A stretch of DNA of 64,000 nucleotides from Paenibacillus periandrae (GCF_022458865.1 NZ_JAJNMU010000010.1:62001-126000); one strand, 5' to 3'. Positions 33,692 to 42,945 are shown, counted from the first letter of the stretch. Translations and numbers: made by a program. Notes: a model not told the origin generated them from the letters alone.

Positions 33692-34681
33692 CTAGTCATC
33701 GGCTGAACCGAACAACGTCCAGCTTAATTTGTTGGACACATACATCAGGATCAACAGAAATACGGAAATCGCTGCTGCATAGCCCATTTCAAAACGGATA
33801 AACCCATAATCATCGATATGATTAATAATCAAATGGCCTGCGTATTCAGGGGTTGGATTCACACCGGACAGCTCCACACCAATCGCTCCCGCTTTGAACG
33901 TCGCAACAATAGCCATCACCGCTCCGAACAGCATCTGCGGCTTCATCGACGGAATCGTGATGAACCAGATTTCCTGTATTCTGCTGGATATGCCATCCAG
34001 ACGCCCCGCCTCATACAGCTCCTTGTTCACATTGAGAATACCAGCCAGCATGGCCAAAAAGCCGACGCCCATACTGGACCAGAGCGTAACCACAATCATC
34101 GAATTCATTAAATAGTCTTTACTCGTTACCCACAGCTTAGGTACATCAATGAACCCAAGCTGCAGCAGTATACTGTTCAAGTAACCGATTCGATCACCCG
34201 TCAGCATAGGCAGCCAGACGATCGACATTGCAATTCCAATGGTCAGAGATGGTGTATACATCGCAAGCGCGAACCATCTGCGCAGTGAATCGGGCAGCTG
34301 GGTAATCAGCCAAGCCAGCGTAAAAGCTGCAATATATCCGCCTGGCCCGACGATAAGCGCAAATTTGAACGTATTGGGCAGTGCATATTTCAAGAACAGC
34401 AGATCCTGAGAGATCAAATACTGAAAATTTTGCCATCCGATAAATCTTGGCTGTTCAATCGCATTAAAATAAGTGAAGCTCAAGCCCACCGCCGCAAGCA
34501 CCGGGATGAAAATAAAGGCGGTGAAGCACAGCATGAACGGTGCAATAAAGAGATAGGATAGACGATACGCCCATATTTCCGACAGCAGGCTGCCAAGTCT
34601 GCTCTCTTGCGGCTCCACCTGTGGCTTTGCAGACGCCTTGATGGGCGTGCTGATCGCGACATTCGAGACTTTATTTAACAT
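33692..34681 (-). CDS. Carbohydrate ABC transporter permease, MalF-like (pair A)
   Basis: A 329-residue CUT1 permease. A cytoplasmic N-terminus of about 35 residues precedes the first helix (LSYLFIAPFMLCFTAFIFIP); the coupling loop is ELYEAGRLDGISSRIQEIWF. It ends SNKLSWTLFGSADD. The ATG overlaps the end of the large binding-protein gene by 11 bp, so the two are translated together. It is the natural partner of the MalG-like gene at 32301. Confidence 0.87.
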   Translation of the reverse strand: MLNKVSNVAISTPIKASAKPQVEPQESRLGSLLSEIWAYRLSYLFIAPFMLCFTAFIFIPVLAAVGLSFTYFNAIEQPRFIGWQNFQYLISQDLLFLKYALPNTFKFALIVGPGGYIAAFTLAWLITQLPDSLRRWFALAMYTPSLTIGIAMSIVWLPMLTGDRIGYLNSILLQLGFIDVPKLWVTSKDYLMNSMIVVTLWSSMGVGFLAMLAGILNVNKELYEAGRLDGISSRIQEIWFITIPSMKPQMLFGAVMAIVATFKAGAIGVELSGVNPTPEYAGHLIINHIDDYGFIRFEMGYAAAISVFLLILMYVSNKLSWTLFGSADD

Positions 34682-37600
34682 AGGCGTTAACCCCTTCCCA
34701 CGGCTTATTAATCACCGGCAAATCCAAAGTTTTGATTACACGTCCATCCTGATCGACATAACCGAATTCCTGCTGCTTGCGCCTGAGCTCTCTGTCGATG
34801 TCCAGAACAGCCGTTTCCAGTGAGCTTCGATAATTCGTGCCATCCACCACAGCCCGCAGCCAGGCATTCGTAATCTCTCTTTCCAGAAAATATCCGCCCG
34901 GCAGGTTGGGAACATCCTTGTACCAGCTCCACTGCTTGAGAATGACGTTGGCATCCTCCTGCTTCCATGGCAGCTTGGTGAAAGCCTGAGCATTGGATGT
35001 ATTCCAGCGGAAAGCCACGCCATTCACAGCTTCGATATCGTTGCCATACCGTGCCTGGGTTTCTGGAGAAATCCACCACTGCATGAATTTCCAGGCCTGA
35101 TCCTTTTTCTTGGACTTTTCAAAAATAACACCTGTTCTTTGCCCGCCTCCGGCCCACCGCTCAATGGTTCCATCCGGCTGCTTCACCCCGGGAATTTCGG
35201 CAATTCCCCAGCGATTATTAAGCTCAGGCGCCGCAGCGGTCAGCTGTACATACATATTGTAGTCCGAGACGCCAATCGGCATCGTTCCTCTGCGGAAATG
35301 CTGGTAAAAGCTCGGGACCTCTTTTTCCACTGCATACGTATTATACAGGTCGGTCCACTGCTTGAACGATTTAAAGCCCTGTGGCGTATCGAGTACCATT
35401 CGCAAACCTTGAGGCTCATAAAACTCCGAATGATTTTGATAAAAGAAAGGCGTATAATCCTTCGGATTCATATAAAAATTCAAAGAATTTTGCTGTAAAA
35501 CCGGCAGCAGTGCATACACATCGTCCCACGTCTGCGGAATCTCGAGACCCAGTTGCTTTAAAATATCCTTTCTATAAAAGAGAACCTGAAACGACTGTGT
35601 TTCCGGGATCGCATAATATCCCTTATTGTAATGAAGCGGCAGCCATGACCCGGGGCTGAATTGCTGATATATCCTTCCAAAATCAGGGAGCTTCGATAAA
35701 TCCGTGACACTTCCGCGAATCGCATAATCCACAGGCAAATCCTGCGTTAAGCCAAGCGCCACGTCCGGCTGAATGCCCGCTGCATTGGACATGACGAGCA
35801 GCTGTGGTGTCGGCAGCAGGTTAACCTTTACCTTAATACCCGTATCCGCTGTGAATACCTCATCCGTCAGCTGCTGCAATTGATCCACGTAGTCGCGACC
35901 GCGCTGCACCCAGACGTTCAATACACGTTCATCCAAATCACTCAAGCTGTCTCTGGATTGAAAGGAGTAGAAAAAATTCGTGACTGAGCCTGCTATTTGC
36001 GAAATCCAGGAGGCTTCCATCTCTGGGAACGGTTTTTCCAATGGAGCAATGTAGATTTCATCCAGCTGTAATGGCTGCTGCAGCAGTTGTTCAATGAAAT
36101 TACTAATCTTTTCATTAATACTTGTAATTTGATCGGCATAATAAGGTACATCATCCAGCTTCTTCAGCAGCTCGCGAATATCCTGCGCCGACGTACTGAA
36201 GCCCTGAATAATGCTGTCTTTACTGCCATTGACCTTGAGCAGCTGCCCGGACAAGCTGTCCATCAGCTTGGCAGTTTCATCCAGACGACCTGCCAGATCG
36301 GGCAGGTCCTGATCCACCTTCCAGGTACGGTTTCTATCAATCAAACCACCGGTTAGCGCTCTTAAATCCTGATCGATAGAACGAAGCCGCTGCGACAATT
36401 CATCAATTCCGATCAGAACCGGCTTGACTGGGGCTCCAGTCACAGCTATTGATAAGGTATGCTTGCCTTTTTCCAGAAACAGCTCGTAGGGCTTGCCGTC
36501 AGGCTGTTCAAGGACAGTCCCCTTCCAGCCTGAATTGTAGGGAAAACGATATGTAAGGAACTCTTCAAAAGGAACCTTGCCATCAATCTTGATTCTGCGG
36601 AAAGATGACTTTTGCGAAATTTGATTTTGCAGGGATCGCAGTGCCAGCTTGTATTTACCTGTCTCCGGCACCTCGAAATTCCAGGTAATTTCCTGATTCT
36701 GATACATCCATCTTTTCCCTCCTACCGTATTGTAGGTGATTCTACCCTTGGCAACAGGAACTGTCCGCGGGTCGGTATCGGAAAACAGCTTGATCGAAGT
36801 ATCATTCTTCAAAGCCATATCCTCGGCCTGTAGGGTCAAGGCTTGCGCTTCAACAGGCTTGGATTGCGGATAAGCTGCAGCCACCCCTGCGTAAGGCTTG
36901 AGCTTTTCGGGAGGTACGATTCGCAGCTCCTCTATAGCGACTGGCTCGTTTCCACTGAGTCTGATCGTATGAACGCCCTCGGTGAGATACCACTTTAACG
37001 GATTCGCGTACGCGCCTTCCGAGTCAATAAACGGTTGTATACGCCAAGCCGGCGCTTCAATCGAGCGGGGTCTGACTTCGTCTCCATCGTCATTTTTCAG
37101 GATCGGACGCGCGTCCTTCCATTCCCGGAAAAATGTAATCGATGAAGCCTCCCGAAAGGGATGCTTCCCGTCAAGTGTTACGTCCCATGCGATTGGATTG
37201 CCGACTCCGTTACCCGGAAGCGGACGATAAGAAGCGTGAAATTCGTATAAACCCTTTGCGGATACGTTAAACTGGTATTCCACCCAGCTTGTCGAAGCTG
37301 GCTTCCATTGCAGTACATCTGCTTTTCCCTCCAAGCTGCCTGTAGAAAAGATTGAACCCTCAGAGCGTGCCGCAGGTGTTGCGGCTTTAATGATAACAGA
37401 GGCAGCTGCATCCTGAGCTCCCTGCTGCTTCCACGTTTGCAGAACATCTGCATAATAAGGCTCGGAGTCAGGGCTATTTATGGTTTTGGCATCCGGTGCT
37501 TTGGCAGCTTGTGGTGTGACAGCAGTCGGGGGCTGCTGCTCCTGCTTAATAGCTGTTGCATTTGCCACCGGAGCTGTCCCTTCCGCAGGCAGGAGGCTTA

Positions 37601-37685
37601 TCGATCCCAAGACGCAAGCTAACACAGCAGGCAGGATTCGCTTCCGAGCATGTTTAGTTAAATGAATGGACAACAAAGCGTACAC
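34671..37685 (-). CDS. Large solute-binding protein with N-terminal carbohydrate-binding-like domains
   Basis: About 1004 residues, more than twice a usual binding protein. It has an N-terminal hydrophobic signal segment (ILPAVLACVLGSISLLP; a VLAC lipobox is possible but weak), two beta-sandwich CBM-like domains (about 95-250, with SWVEYQFNVSAKGLYEFHAS; about 285-435, with YKLALRSLQNQISQKSSFRR), a helical connector (about 440-560) and a C-terminal family 1 SBP domain (about 590-960, with FYRKDILKQLGLEIPQTWDD). The GTG at 37685 is very close to its purine-rich site, and TTG codons at 37676 or 37673 are equally plausible starts. It feeds pair-A permeases and the MsmX-type ATPase; a glycan ligand is inferred from the CBM-like domains. 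Confidence 0.82.
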   Translation of the reverse strand: MYALLSIHLTKHARKRILPAVLACVLGSISLLPAEGTAPVANATAIKQEQQPPTAVTPQAAKAPDAKTINSPDSEPYYADVLQTWKQQGAQDAAASVIIKAATPAARSEGSIFSTGSLEGKADVLQWKPASTSWVEYQFNVSAKGLYEFHASYRPLPGNGVGNPIAWDVTLDGKHPFREASSITFFREWKDARPILKNDDGDEVRPRSIEAPAWRIQPFIDSEGAYANPLKWYLTEGVHTIRLSGNEPVAIEELRIVPPEKLKPYAGVAAAYPQSKPVEAQALTLQAEDMALKNDTSIKLFSDTDPRTVPVAKGRITYNTVGGKRWMYQNQEITWNFEVPETGKYKLALRSLQNQISQKSSFRRIKIDGKVPFEEFLTYRFPYNSGWKGTVLEQPDGKPYELFLEKGKHTLSIAVTGAPVKPVLIGIDELSQRLRSIDQDLRALTGGLIDRNRTWKVDQDLPDLAGRLDETAKLMDSLSGQLLKVNGSKDSIIQGFSTSAQDIRELLKKLDDVPYYADQITSINEKISNFIEQLLQQPLQLDEIYIAPLEKPFPEMEASWISQIAGSVTNFFYSFQSRDSLSDLDERVLNVWVQRGRDYVDQLQQLTDEVFTADTGIKVKVNLLPTPQLLVMSNAAGIQPDVALGLTQDLPVDYAIRGSVTDLSKLPDFGRIYQQFSPGSWLPLHYNKGYYAIPETQSFQVLFYRKDILKQLGLEIPQTWDDVYALLPVLQQNSLNFYMNPKDYTPFFYQNHSEFYEPQGLRMVLDTPQGFKSFKQWTDLYNTYAVEKEVPSFYQHFRRGTMPIGVSDYNMYVQLTAAAPELNNRWGIAEIPGVKQPDGTIERWAGGGQRTGVIFEKSKKKDQAWKFMQWWISPETQARYGNDIEAVNGVAFRWNTSNAQAFTKLPWKQEDANVILKQWSWYKDVPNLPGGYFLEREITNAWLRAVVDGTNYRSSLETAVLDIDRELRRKQQEFGYVDQDGRVIKTLDLPVINKPWEGVNAYVK

Positions 37686-37709
37686 TCCCTTCCCGATGAC
37701 AAATGTGAT

Positions 37710-38816
37710 TTAAACAAACCTGGTTCCGGTATCTCTATGGAAAAATAAAGCCTTCGTCATATCTGGAGAAAGCCGAACCTGCTCCTCTTCCTTAGCCTGG
37801 AAGCCCGGATTAACCCGAACGACCAGCAGCTTATCCTGTCCGATATCCAGATGAAGGAATCGATCCGCACCCATTAATTCACTGAGCTTATACACACCGG
37901 TTAATATCGCATCGGAATAAAGACCTTCCAAATTAATATTTTCCGGCCGGATTCCAAGCGTTAACGTCCGATTAATCTGATTGTGCTTAACCAGGATCGG
38001 CGCCAAATCATTTGGGATTTCCAATGAAAAGCGAGATGTGGAAAACTCCAGCTTGCCCGGAACATTTTCCACAATGCGCCCATCGATAAAATTCATTTGC
38101 GGTGAGCCGATGAAGCTGGCAACGAAGGTATTGCTCGGGAATCTATAAATCGTTTCCGGAGTATCCACCTGCTGGATGACGCCGTCCTTCATGACCACAA
38201 TCCGATCACCCATCGTCATCGCTTCGATCTGATCGTGTGTTACGTAGATGAAGGTGACGCCCAACGTTTTGTGAAGCTTGATAATTTCCGTACGCATCTG
38301 CACCCGCAGCTTCGCGTCCAGATTGGAGAGGGGCTCATCCATAAGGAACACTTTGGGATTACGCACAATCGCACGGCCTAACGCAACACGCTGACGCTGA
38401 CCCCCTGATAAATTTTTGGGCTTGCGGTCCAGATATTGCTCAATCTCCAGCACACGCGCCGCCTTTTTCACCGCCAGATCGATTTCATGCTTGGGCAGCT
38501 TGCGCAGCCTGAGACCGAAGGCAATATTTTCGTAGACACTCAAATTCGGATATAAAGCGTAGTTTTGAAAAACCATCGCGATGTCCCGATCCTTGGGAGG
38601 CAGGTTGTTCACCAGCGTGTCGCCAATATAAATCTCGCCTTCCGTGACGTCCTCAAGCCCGGCAATCATCCGCAATGTCGTTGATTTGCCGCAGCCGGAT
38701 GGACCTACAAAGACAAGGAATTCCTTATCTTTGATGTCCAGATGGAAATCGTGAACGACCGGATGCTTATCCTTGCCATATCGCTTGTATAAATGATTAA
38801 TCACAATTTCCGCCAT
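37710..38816 (-). CDS. Sugar ABC transporter ATP-binding protein, MsmX/UgpC type
   Basis: A 368-residue ATPase energising CUT1 importers. Walker A GPSGCGKST (38-46), signature LSGGQRQR, Walker B VFLMDEPLSNLD and the switch His in THDQIEAMTMGD are all intact. A C-terminal OB-fold regulatory domain follows (IRPENINLEG). ATG at 38816 has AAGAGGGAG eight bases upstream and is preferred over a GTG two codons earlier. It is the first gene of the 22-39 kb operon. ATPases of this kind often serve several permease pairs, which would fit the two pairs encoded downstream. Confidence 0.92.
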   Translation of the reverse strand: MAEIVINHLYKRYGKDKHPVVHDFHLDIKDKEFLVFVGPSGCGKSTTLRMIAGLEDVTEGEIYIGDTLVNNLPPKDRDIAMVFQNYALYPNLSVYENIAFGLRLRKLPKHEIDLAVKKAARVLEIEQYLDRKPKNLSGGQRQRVALGRAIVRNPKVFLMDEPLSNLDAKLRVQMRTEIIKLHKTLGVTFIYVTHDQIEAMTMGDRIVVMKDGVIQQVDTPETIYRFPSNTFVASFIGSPQMNFIDGRIVENVPGKLEFSTSRFSLEIPNDLAPILVKHNQINRTLTLGIRPENINLEGLYSDAILTGVYKLSELMGADRFLHLDIGQDKLLVVRVNPGFQAKEEEQVRLSPDMTKALFFHRDTGTRFV

Positions 38817-38841
38817 GATCACTACTCCCTCTTGTCGCTAG

Positions 38842-39053
38842 TAGAAGTACGGTGAATAAGTACCGCTGCGCAGCCAAATATCCTTCCGATCGCTGTTGTC
38901 TTCAGATTTCTTGATTATATAAGACATTTAGCTGTAGAAATCCGAAGACAGCGTAGGCTTCCGAAGTCGCTTTCTTACAGAAAGCGTGTAGGCGAACGCT
39001 TCGCTTCTCCAGGATCATTTGGCCACTCCGCTATTTATTCACCGCACTTCTAG
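38842..39053. repeat. Large palindromic repeat element, copy R4
   Basis: TAGAAGTACGGTGAATAA (38842-38859) and TTATTCACCGCACTTCTA (to 39052) are inverted repeats with one mismatch in 18. Inside, GCCAAATATCCT pairs with AGGATCATTTGGC, and GTCTTCAGATTTC with GAAATCCGAAGAC. It lies between the aldo/keto reductase stop and the ATPase start and occupies nearly all of that gap. Confidence 0.85.
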
Positions 39054-39079
39054 GTCATCCATCATCCAATGCTTCCTGA

Positions 39080-40117
39080 TCAGCCTTTTGCTGTACCTGC
39101 GGGTTCTTTAAGCGCTGATCCGCCTTGGCCGGAGCCTGCCGCTTCGCTCGTAATAACATCAATCTCGGCAAGCTCCTCAGCCGAGAGCTTTTCGCCTACA
39201 TGCTGCACCGATTCTGTAACTTGCAACGCACTGGAAGCACCCAGAATAGCGGACGTGATATGCGGTCTGCTCACAACCCATGTTAGTGCCAGCTGAGCCA
39301 ATGACCAGCCCTTGCGCTCGGCAATCCCTTTCAGCTGCTCAACAATTCGGAAGTTGCGCTCTTCATCAAGCAGCACCTGCAGACGTTTCTCGCCAGCTGC
39401 TCCACGAGTGCCTTCCGGCGGAGCTTGCTCAAAATTATATTTGCCAGTCAACAAACCGCGTCCAAGCGGACTGTACACAATTACACCCACTTCTTCGGAA
39501 GCGGCAAAAGGCAGCAGCTCTTTTTCAATATCCCGGGCAATAATGCTGTATTCCGGTTGTACACTTTCGTATCGATGAAGGTTCAAGCGGGCCGAGATGC
39601 CATGTGCCTTGGCAATTTGCCATGCGGCGTAATTGGAGGCACCTATGTATCTAACCTTTCCTTGACGGACCAAATCATCCAACGCTCTCAAGGATTCCTC
39701 AAGCGGCGTTTGTTCGTCAAAGCGGTGTACCTGATACAAATCGATGTAATCCGTTTTCAAGCGTCTAAGACTGTTTTCAACCGCGCGAAGAATGTGATAA
39801 CGGCTCTGACCTGCGTCATTGGGCTCCAGACCTACACGACCGTGAACCTTCGTTGCCAAAATAATACGGTGTCTGCGTTCTCCGAGCAGGTTGCCAAGAA
39901 TCGTTTCCGATTGGCCGCCCTCCAACGGATTGTTGCGATCCGAACCGGTGCCGTACACGTCTGCGGTATCAATCAGGTTAATACCAGCGTCAAGTGCCGC
40001 GTCCAATACGTCAGCCGATTGCTGTTCGCTGATCCAGCGTCCAAATGCCATCGTGCCCAGACTGACCTCGGATACTTTTAAACCGGTTCTGCCAAATTTT
40101 CTAAGATTGATGCTCAT
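39080..40117 (-). CDS. Aldo/keto reductase
   Basis: An NADPH-dependent (beta/alpha)8 carbonyl reductase of about 345 residues. The catalytic tetrad Asp50, Tyr55 (DTADVYG), Lys90 (LATKVHG) and His131 (LYQVHRFD) is complete, and the N-terminal RKFGRTGLKVSEVSLGTM is typical of the YhdN/IolS-like group. The ATG at 40117 with AAGGAG nine bases upstream is preferred over a TTG two codons earlier. The gene follows the SsuD-type sulfonate monooxygenase gene by 51 bp in the same unit. Desulfonation gives an aldehyde, so this enzyme could reduce that product, as SmoB does after SmoC in oxidative sulfoquinovose breakdown. Confidence 0.88.
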   Translation of the reverse strand: MSINLRKFGRTGLKVSEVSLGTMAFGRWISEQQSADVLDAALDAGINLIDTADVYGTGSDRNNPLEGGQSETILGNLLGERRHRIILATKVHGRVGLEPNDAGQSRYHILRAVENSLRRLKTDYIDLYQVHRFDEQTPLEESLRALDDLVRQGKVRYIGASNYAAWQIAKAHGISARLNLHRYESVQPEYSIIARDIEKELLPFAASEEVGVIVYSPLGRGLLTGKYNFEQAPPEGTRGAAGEKRLQVLLDEERNFRIVEQLKGIAERKGWSLAQLALTWVVSRPHITSAILGASSALQVTESVQHVGEKLSAEELAEIDVITSEAAGSGQGGSALKEPAGTAKG

Positions 40118-40168
40118 GATCAAACACTCCTTATATATGGGGTTGAGTTATTTAAGTTTATGAATGCG

Positions 40169-41359
40169 TTAAGATTTGTTGGTGACAGCAGCACGCTCCA
40201 GCAGCTTTTTCTTTACAGCTGGGATCAATGCTTTGCCGGAAATCGATGCTTCCTCTAAATTCGGATAGCCAGAGAGAATGAAGGAGGAGACGCCGATATC
40301 GATGTATTCAATCAAACGATCCGCTACCTGATCCGGTGTGCCAACAAAGGCCATTGCACCACCTCCGCGTACAACGGATAGCCCTGCCCAGAAGTTAGGG
40401 GCAATGACATAATCATGTTTGGCCGATTGCCTCCGCACCTGATTTTGCCTCTGCTGTCCAGCCGATTCGGCCTGTGAGAACCTTGCTTCCGTTTCCTGCA
40501 GCGTAGCAGGATCGACTTTGCTTACAATCAGCCTGGCTGCTGCCCAAGCCTCTTCCTCCGTCTCGCGAATAACTACCTGCGCTCTGATGCCGTAGCGGAT
40601 ATTGCGGTCAATCCCCTGCGTCCTGTGCAGCACATCGCGGTGATATTCCACTTCATCAATCTGCTCCTTGATCCAATCGAGCGGCTCCGCCCACATCAGA
40701 TATACATCGGCAATCTCGGCTGCCGTTCGCTTCGCAGCAGGAGAGCTGCCGCCAAAATAAAACGGTGGATGCGGCTTTTGTACAGGTGATGGATAGCTGA
40801 CTCCACCCTCAATTTGAAAATACTGGCCGTTGAAGTCAAACGGCTCCACTTCCTCGCTCTTCCCACGGGAAGCCAGTATTTGATTCCCTTCAACCTCCTG
40901 AGAGTTAATCCATAGCTGGCGGACGATCTTGATATATTCCAGCGTCCGTGCGTATCTGGCATCCTTATCAAAGGCCAGTGAATCTCCCATAGCCTTCATA
41001 TCCTCGGCAGAGCTGCCTGTCACGATATTGATCAGCGCTCTGCCTCCTGTCACTTCATCGAGCGTTGCTCCCATCCTTGCAGCCAGCGCAGGAGCGATTA
41101 AGCCTGGTCGCATAGCTACCAGCGGCTTGAACACCTTCGTATGCGCAGCCAGTGTCGCTCCCATAATCCAGGCATCCGTGCAATGCCCGCCTGTCGGGAT
41201 CAAGGCAAAGGTGTAACCAGCCTCCTCCACAGCTTGTGCAACACGTATCATGTAGGCGGTATCCACCACACGGTCAGGCTTGACGCCAATAAATGGACCA
41301 TCTCCTCTTGTTGGCATATACCAACCGAACTCCGGCTCAATGGCATGATGCTGAACCAT
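40169..41359 (-). CDS. FMNH2-dependent alkanesulfonate monooxygenase, SsuD type
   Basis: A luciferase-like monooxygenase of 396 residues. It begins with EFGWYMPTRGDGPFIG, the pattern of SsuD/SmoC/SfnG enzymes, has GGRALINIVTGSSAEDMKAM for flavin and substrate binding, and ends with the SsuD-like FILSGYPNLEEA. These enzymes cleave C-S bonds of sulfonates to sulfite and an aldehyde with reduced FMN and oxygen. The leader carries the sulfur-type operator and a hairpin. The aldo/keto reductase is directly downstream. Which sulfonate (alkane-, methane- or sulfosugar) cannot be told. It is distinct from the five NtaA/DszA-type paralogues nearby. Confidence 0.87.
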   Translation of the reverse strand: MVQHHAIEPEFGWYMPTRGDGPFIGVKPDRVVDTAYMIRVAQAVEEAGYTFALIPTGGHCTDAWIMGATLAAHTKVFKPLVAMRPGLIAPALAARMGATLDEVTGGRALINIVTGSSAEDMKAMGDSLAFDKDARYARTLEYIKIVRQLWINSQEVEGNQILASRGKSEEVEPFDFNGQYFQIEGGVSYPSPVQKPHPPFYFGGSSPAAKRTAAEIADVYLMWAEPLDWIKEQIDEVEYHRDVLHRTQGIDRNIRYGIRAQVVIRETEEEAWAAARLIVSKVDPATLQETEARFSQAESAGQQRQNQVRRQSAKHDYVIAPNFWAGLSVVRGGGAMAFVGTPDQVADRLIEYIDIGVSSFILSGYPNLEEASISGKALIPAVKKKLLERAAVTNKS

Positions 41360-41395
41360 TTTCTCCTCACTCCTTGGAATCAGTTTGCGATTTTA

Positions 41396-41490
41396 AACAA
41401 AAAGAGCACAACAAAGTGTTGTGCTCTTCCAGTGGTCTGGTCATCGCAGTTTATTATTCCTATAGTTTTAGTATGAATTTGATCACTTTA
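41396..41490 (-). promoter_or_regulatory. Operator and hairpin leader (copy b) of the sulfonate monooxygenase unit
   Basis: On the minus strand ATAGGAATAATA (41452-41463) is followed by GACCAGACCACTGG, then AGAGCACAAC (41418-41427) pairing with GTTGTGCTCT (41403-41412) and a U-tract. The hairpin arms differ from the CCGGAGAC type but the layout is kept. The -35/-10 pair is less clear than in copies a, c and f; TTGGCA and TCAAAT at 17 bp is one option. Confidence 0.7.
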
Positions 41491-41568
41491 CCATAGCACT
41501 GCCAATATGGCAATGATATTTTAAAATTTGTTCAAGACTCCCTTCCAGGCCTTAAACTATTTTAATGC

Positions 41569-42891
41569 CTATACATGAAGCAAGCTGTTAGCAGGGCGCA
41601 CAAGCCCCAGATTTTCACGCAAAGTTTTCCCTTCATAGCTCGTACGGAACAAGCCTCGGTTCTGCAGCTCGGGGACTACCTTGTCCACGAAAGCCTCCAA
41701 CCCGTTCGGATAAAGCGGAGGCATTAAGTTAAATCCATCGGAGGCACCATGGGTAACCCAATGCTCAATCACATCAGCGAGCTGAATAGGCGTACCTGTG
41801 AAGGTTAAGTGCCCACGACCGCTGGCAAGACGATTCACAAGCTGACGAATCGTCAGGTTCTCCTTGCGAATCAAATCCAGAATAAGCTGATGACGGCTTT
41901 TGCTGCCGTTGACTGAATCTATTCCCTTGGCGCTATCAAATGCAGACACAGGAAACGGACCATCGATGGGATAACCCGTCAAATTAACGCCGAACCGCTC
42001 CGACAGCTTGTCTACGGCATCCTCGACATCATTAAATGCGTTTAATTCATCCTCCAGGTCCTGGGCTTCAGCTGCGGTATCGCCAATAATCGGACTGAGT
42101 CCCGGCAAAATCACAAGCTGCTCCGGGACACGGCCATATTTAGCCAATCTGGCTTTGACATCTGTATAAAATGCCTTACCTTCACCAAATGTAGGCTGTG
42201 CCGTAAAAATAGCTTCCGCCGTCTTCGCAGCAAGTTCTTTTCCGCTCTCCGAGGAACCTGCCTGAACCAGTACGGGATAGCCCTGCGGAGGACGTGGAAT
42301 GTTAAGCGGCCCTTTGACCTTGTAGACCTTGCCTTTGAAATTGATTTCATGCAGGCGCGTTTCATCAAACTGAACACCGGACTGCTTATCAAAGACAAGC
42401 GCCTCCTCCTCCCAGCTATCCCATAGCTGCTTCGTTATTTCGACAAATTCCTCAGCAGCCTCATAACGCTTGGAATGCTCCAGATGCTCCTCCCGGCCAA
42501 AGTTGTATGCAGTCGCATCCGTATGCCCGGTAACAATATTCCATCCGGCCCGGCCCTCGCTGATATGATCGAGCGATGCAAATTTACGTGCCACATGATA
42601 GGGCTCATTGTACGTTGTCCCAACCGTGCCAATCAATCCGATGCGCTCGGTCACAGAAGCCAAAGCCGAGAGCAGCGTGAAGGGCTCCAGCCTTCTGCCG
42701 GTTCCTACATAGCCGTCTGCCATAAACAGTGAATCCAGCAGCCCCCGCTCTGCGATCTGTGCCAGCTTTAAATAATAGTGAAAATCAAATCCCAGCTCCG
42801 GGTGAGTATCCGGGTGCCGCCATGCTGCTGCGTGATGACCGGCTCCCCGCAAAAAAACATTCAGGTGTACTTGACGTTGGGCTTTGCTCAT
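41569..42891 (-). CDS. FMN-dependent monooxygenase, NtaA/SnaA/DszA family (paralogue 2)
   Basis: A 440-residue luciferase-like monooxygenase with AERGLLDSLFMADGYVG, GRAGWNIVTGHTDA, KGPLNIPRPPQGYPVLVQAG and QNRGLFRTSYEGKTLRENLG. The ATG at 42891 follows AAAGGGGCGGGG, and the resulting start MSKAQRQVHLNVFLR aligns with all four paralogues. A reading from 42933 would begin within the terminator hairpin region. It is a single-gene unit with its own promoter/operator/hairpin leader. Oxidation of an organosulfur or amine substrate with FMNH2 is inferred; the substrate is unknown. Confidence 0.87.
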   Translation of the reverse strand: MSKAQRQVHLNVFLRGAGHHAAAWRHPDTHPELGFDFHYYLKLAQIAERGLLDSLFMADGYVGTGRRLEPFTLLSALASVTERIGLIGTVGTTYNEPYHVARKFASLDHISEGRAGWNIVTGHTDATAYNFGREEHLEHSKRYEAAEEFVEITKQLWDSWEEEALVFDKQSGVQFDETRLHEINFKGKVYKVKGPLNIPRPPQGYPVLVQAGSSESGKELAAKTAEAIFTAQPTFGEGKAFYTDVKARLAKYGRVPEQLVILPGLSPIIGDTAAEAQDLEDELNAFNDVEDAVDKLSERFGVNLTGYPIDGPFPVSAFDSAKGIDSVNGSKSRHQLILDLIRKENLTIRQLVNRLASGRGHLTFTGTPIQLADVIEHWVTHGASDGFNLMPPLYPNGLEAFVDKVVPELQNRGLFRTSYEGKTLRENLGLVRPANSLLHV

Positions 42892-42945
42892 CAACCCCGC
42901 CCCTTTCTTCATGTTGTTGATTTCTGTGTCCATTTAGGTCCACAT

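Noticed and set aside
38842..39053. Insertion sequence
   Set aside because: Terminal inverted repeats are present but the element is ~210 bp with no transposase frame, so it is only called a non-autonomous repeat.
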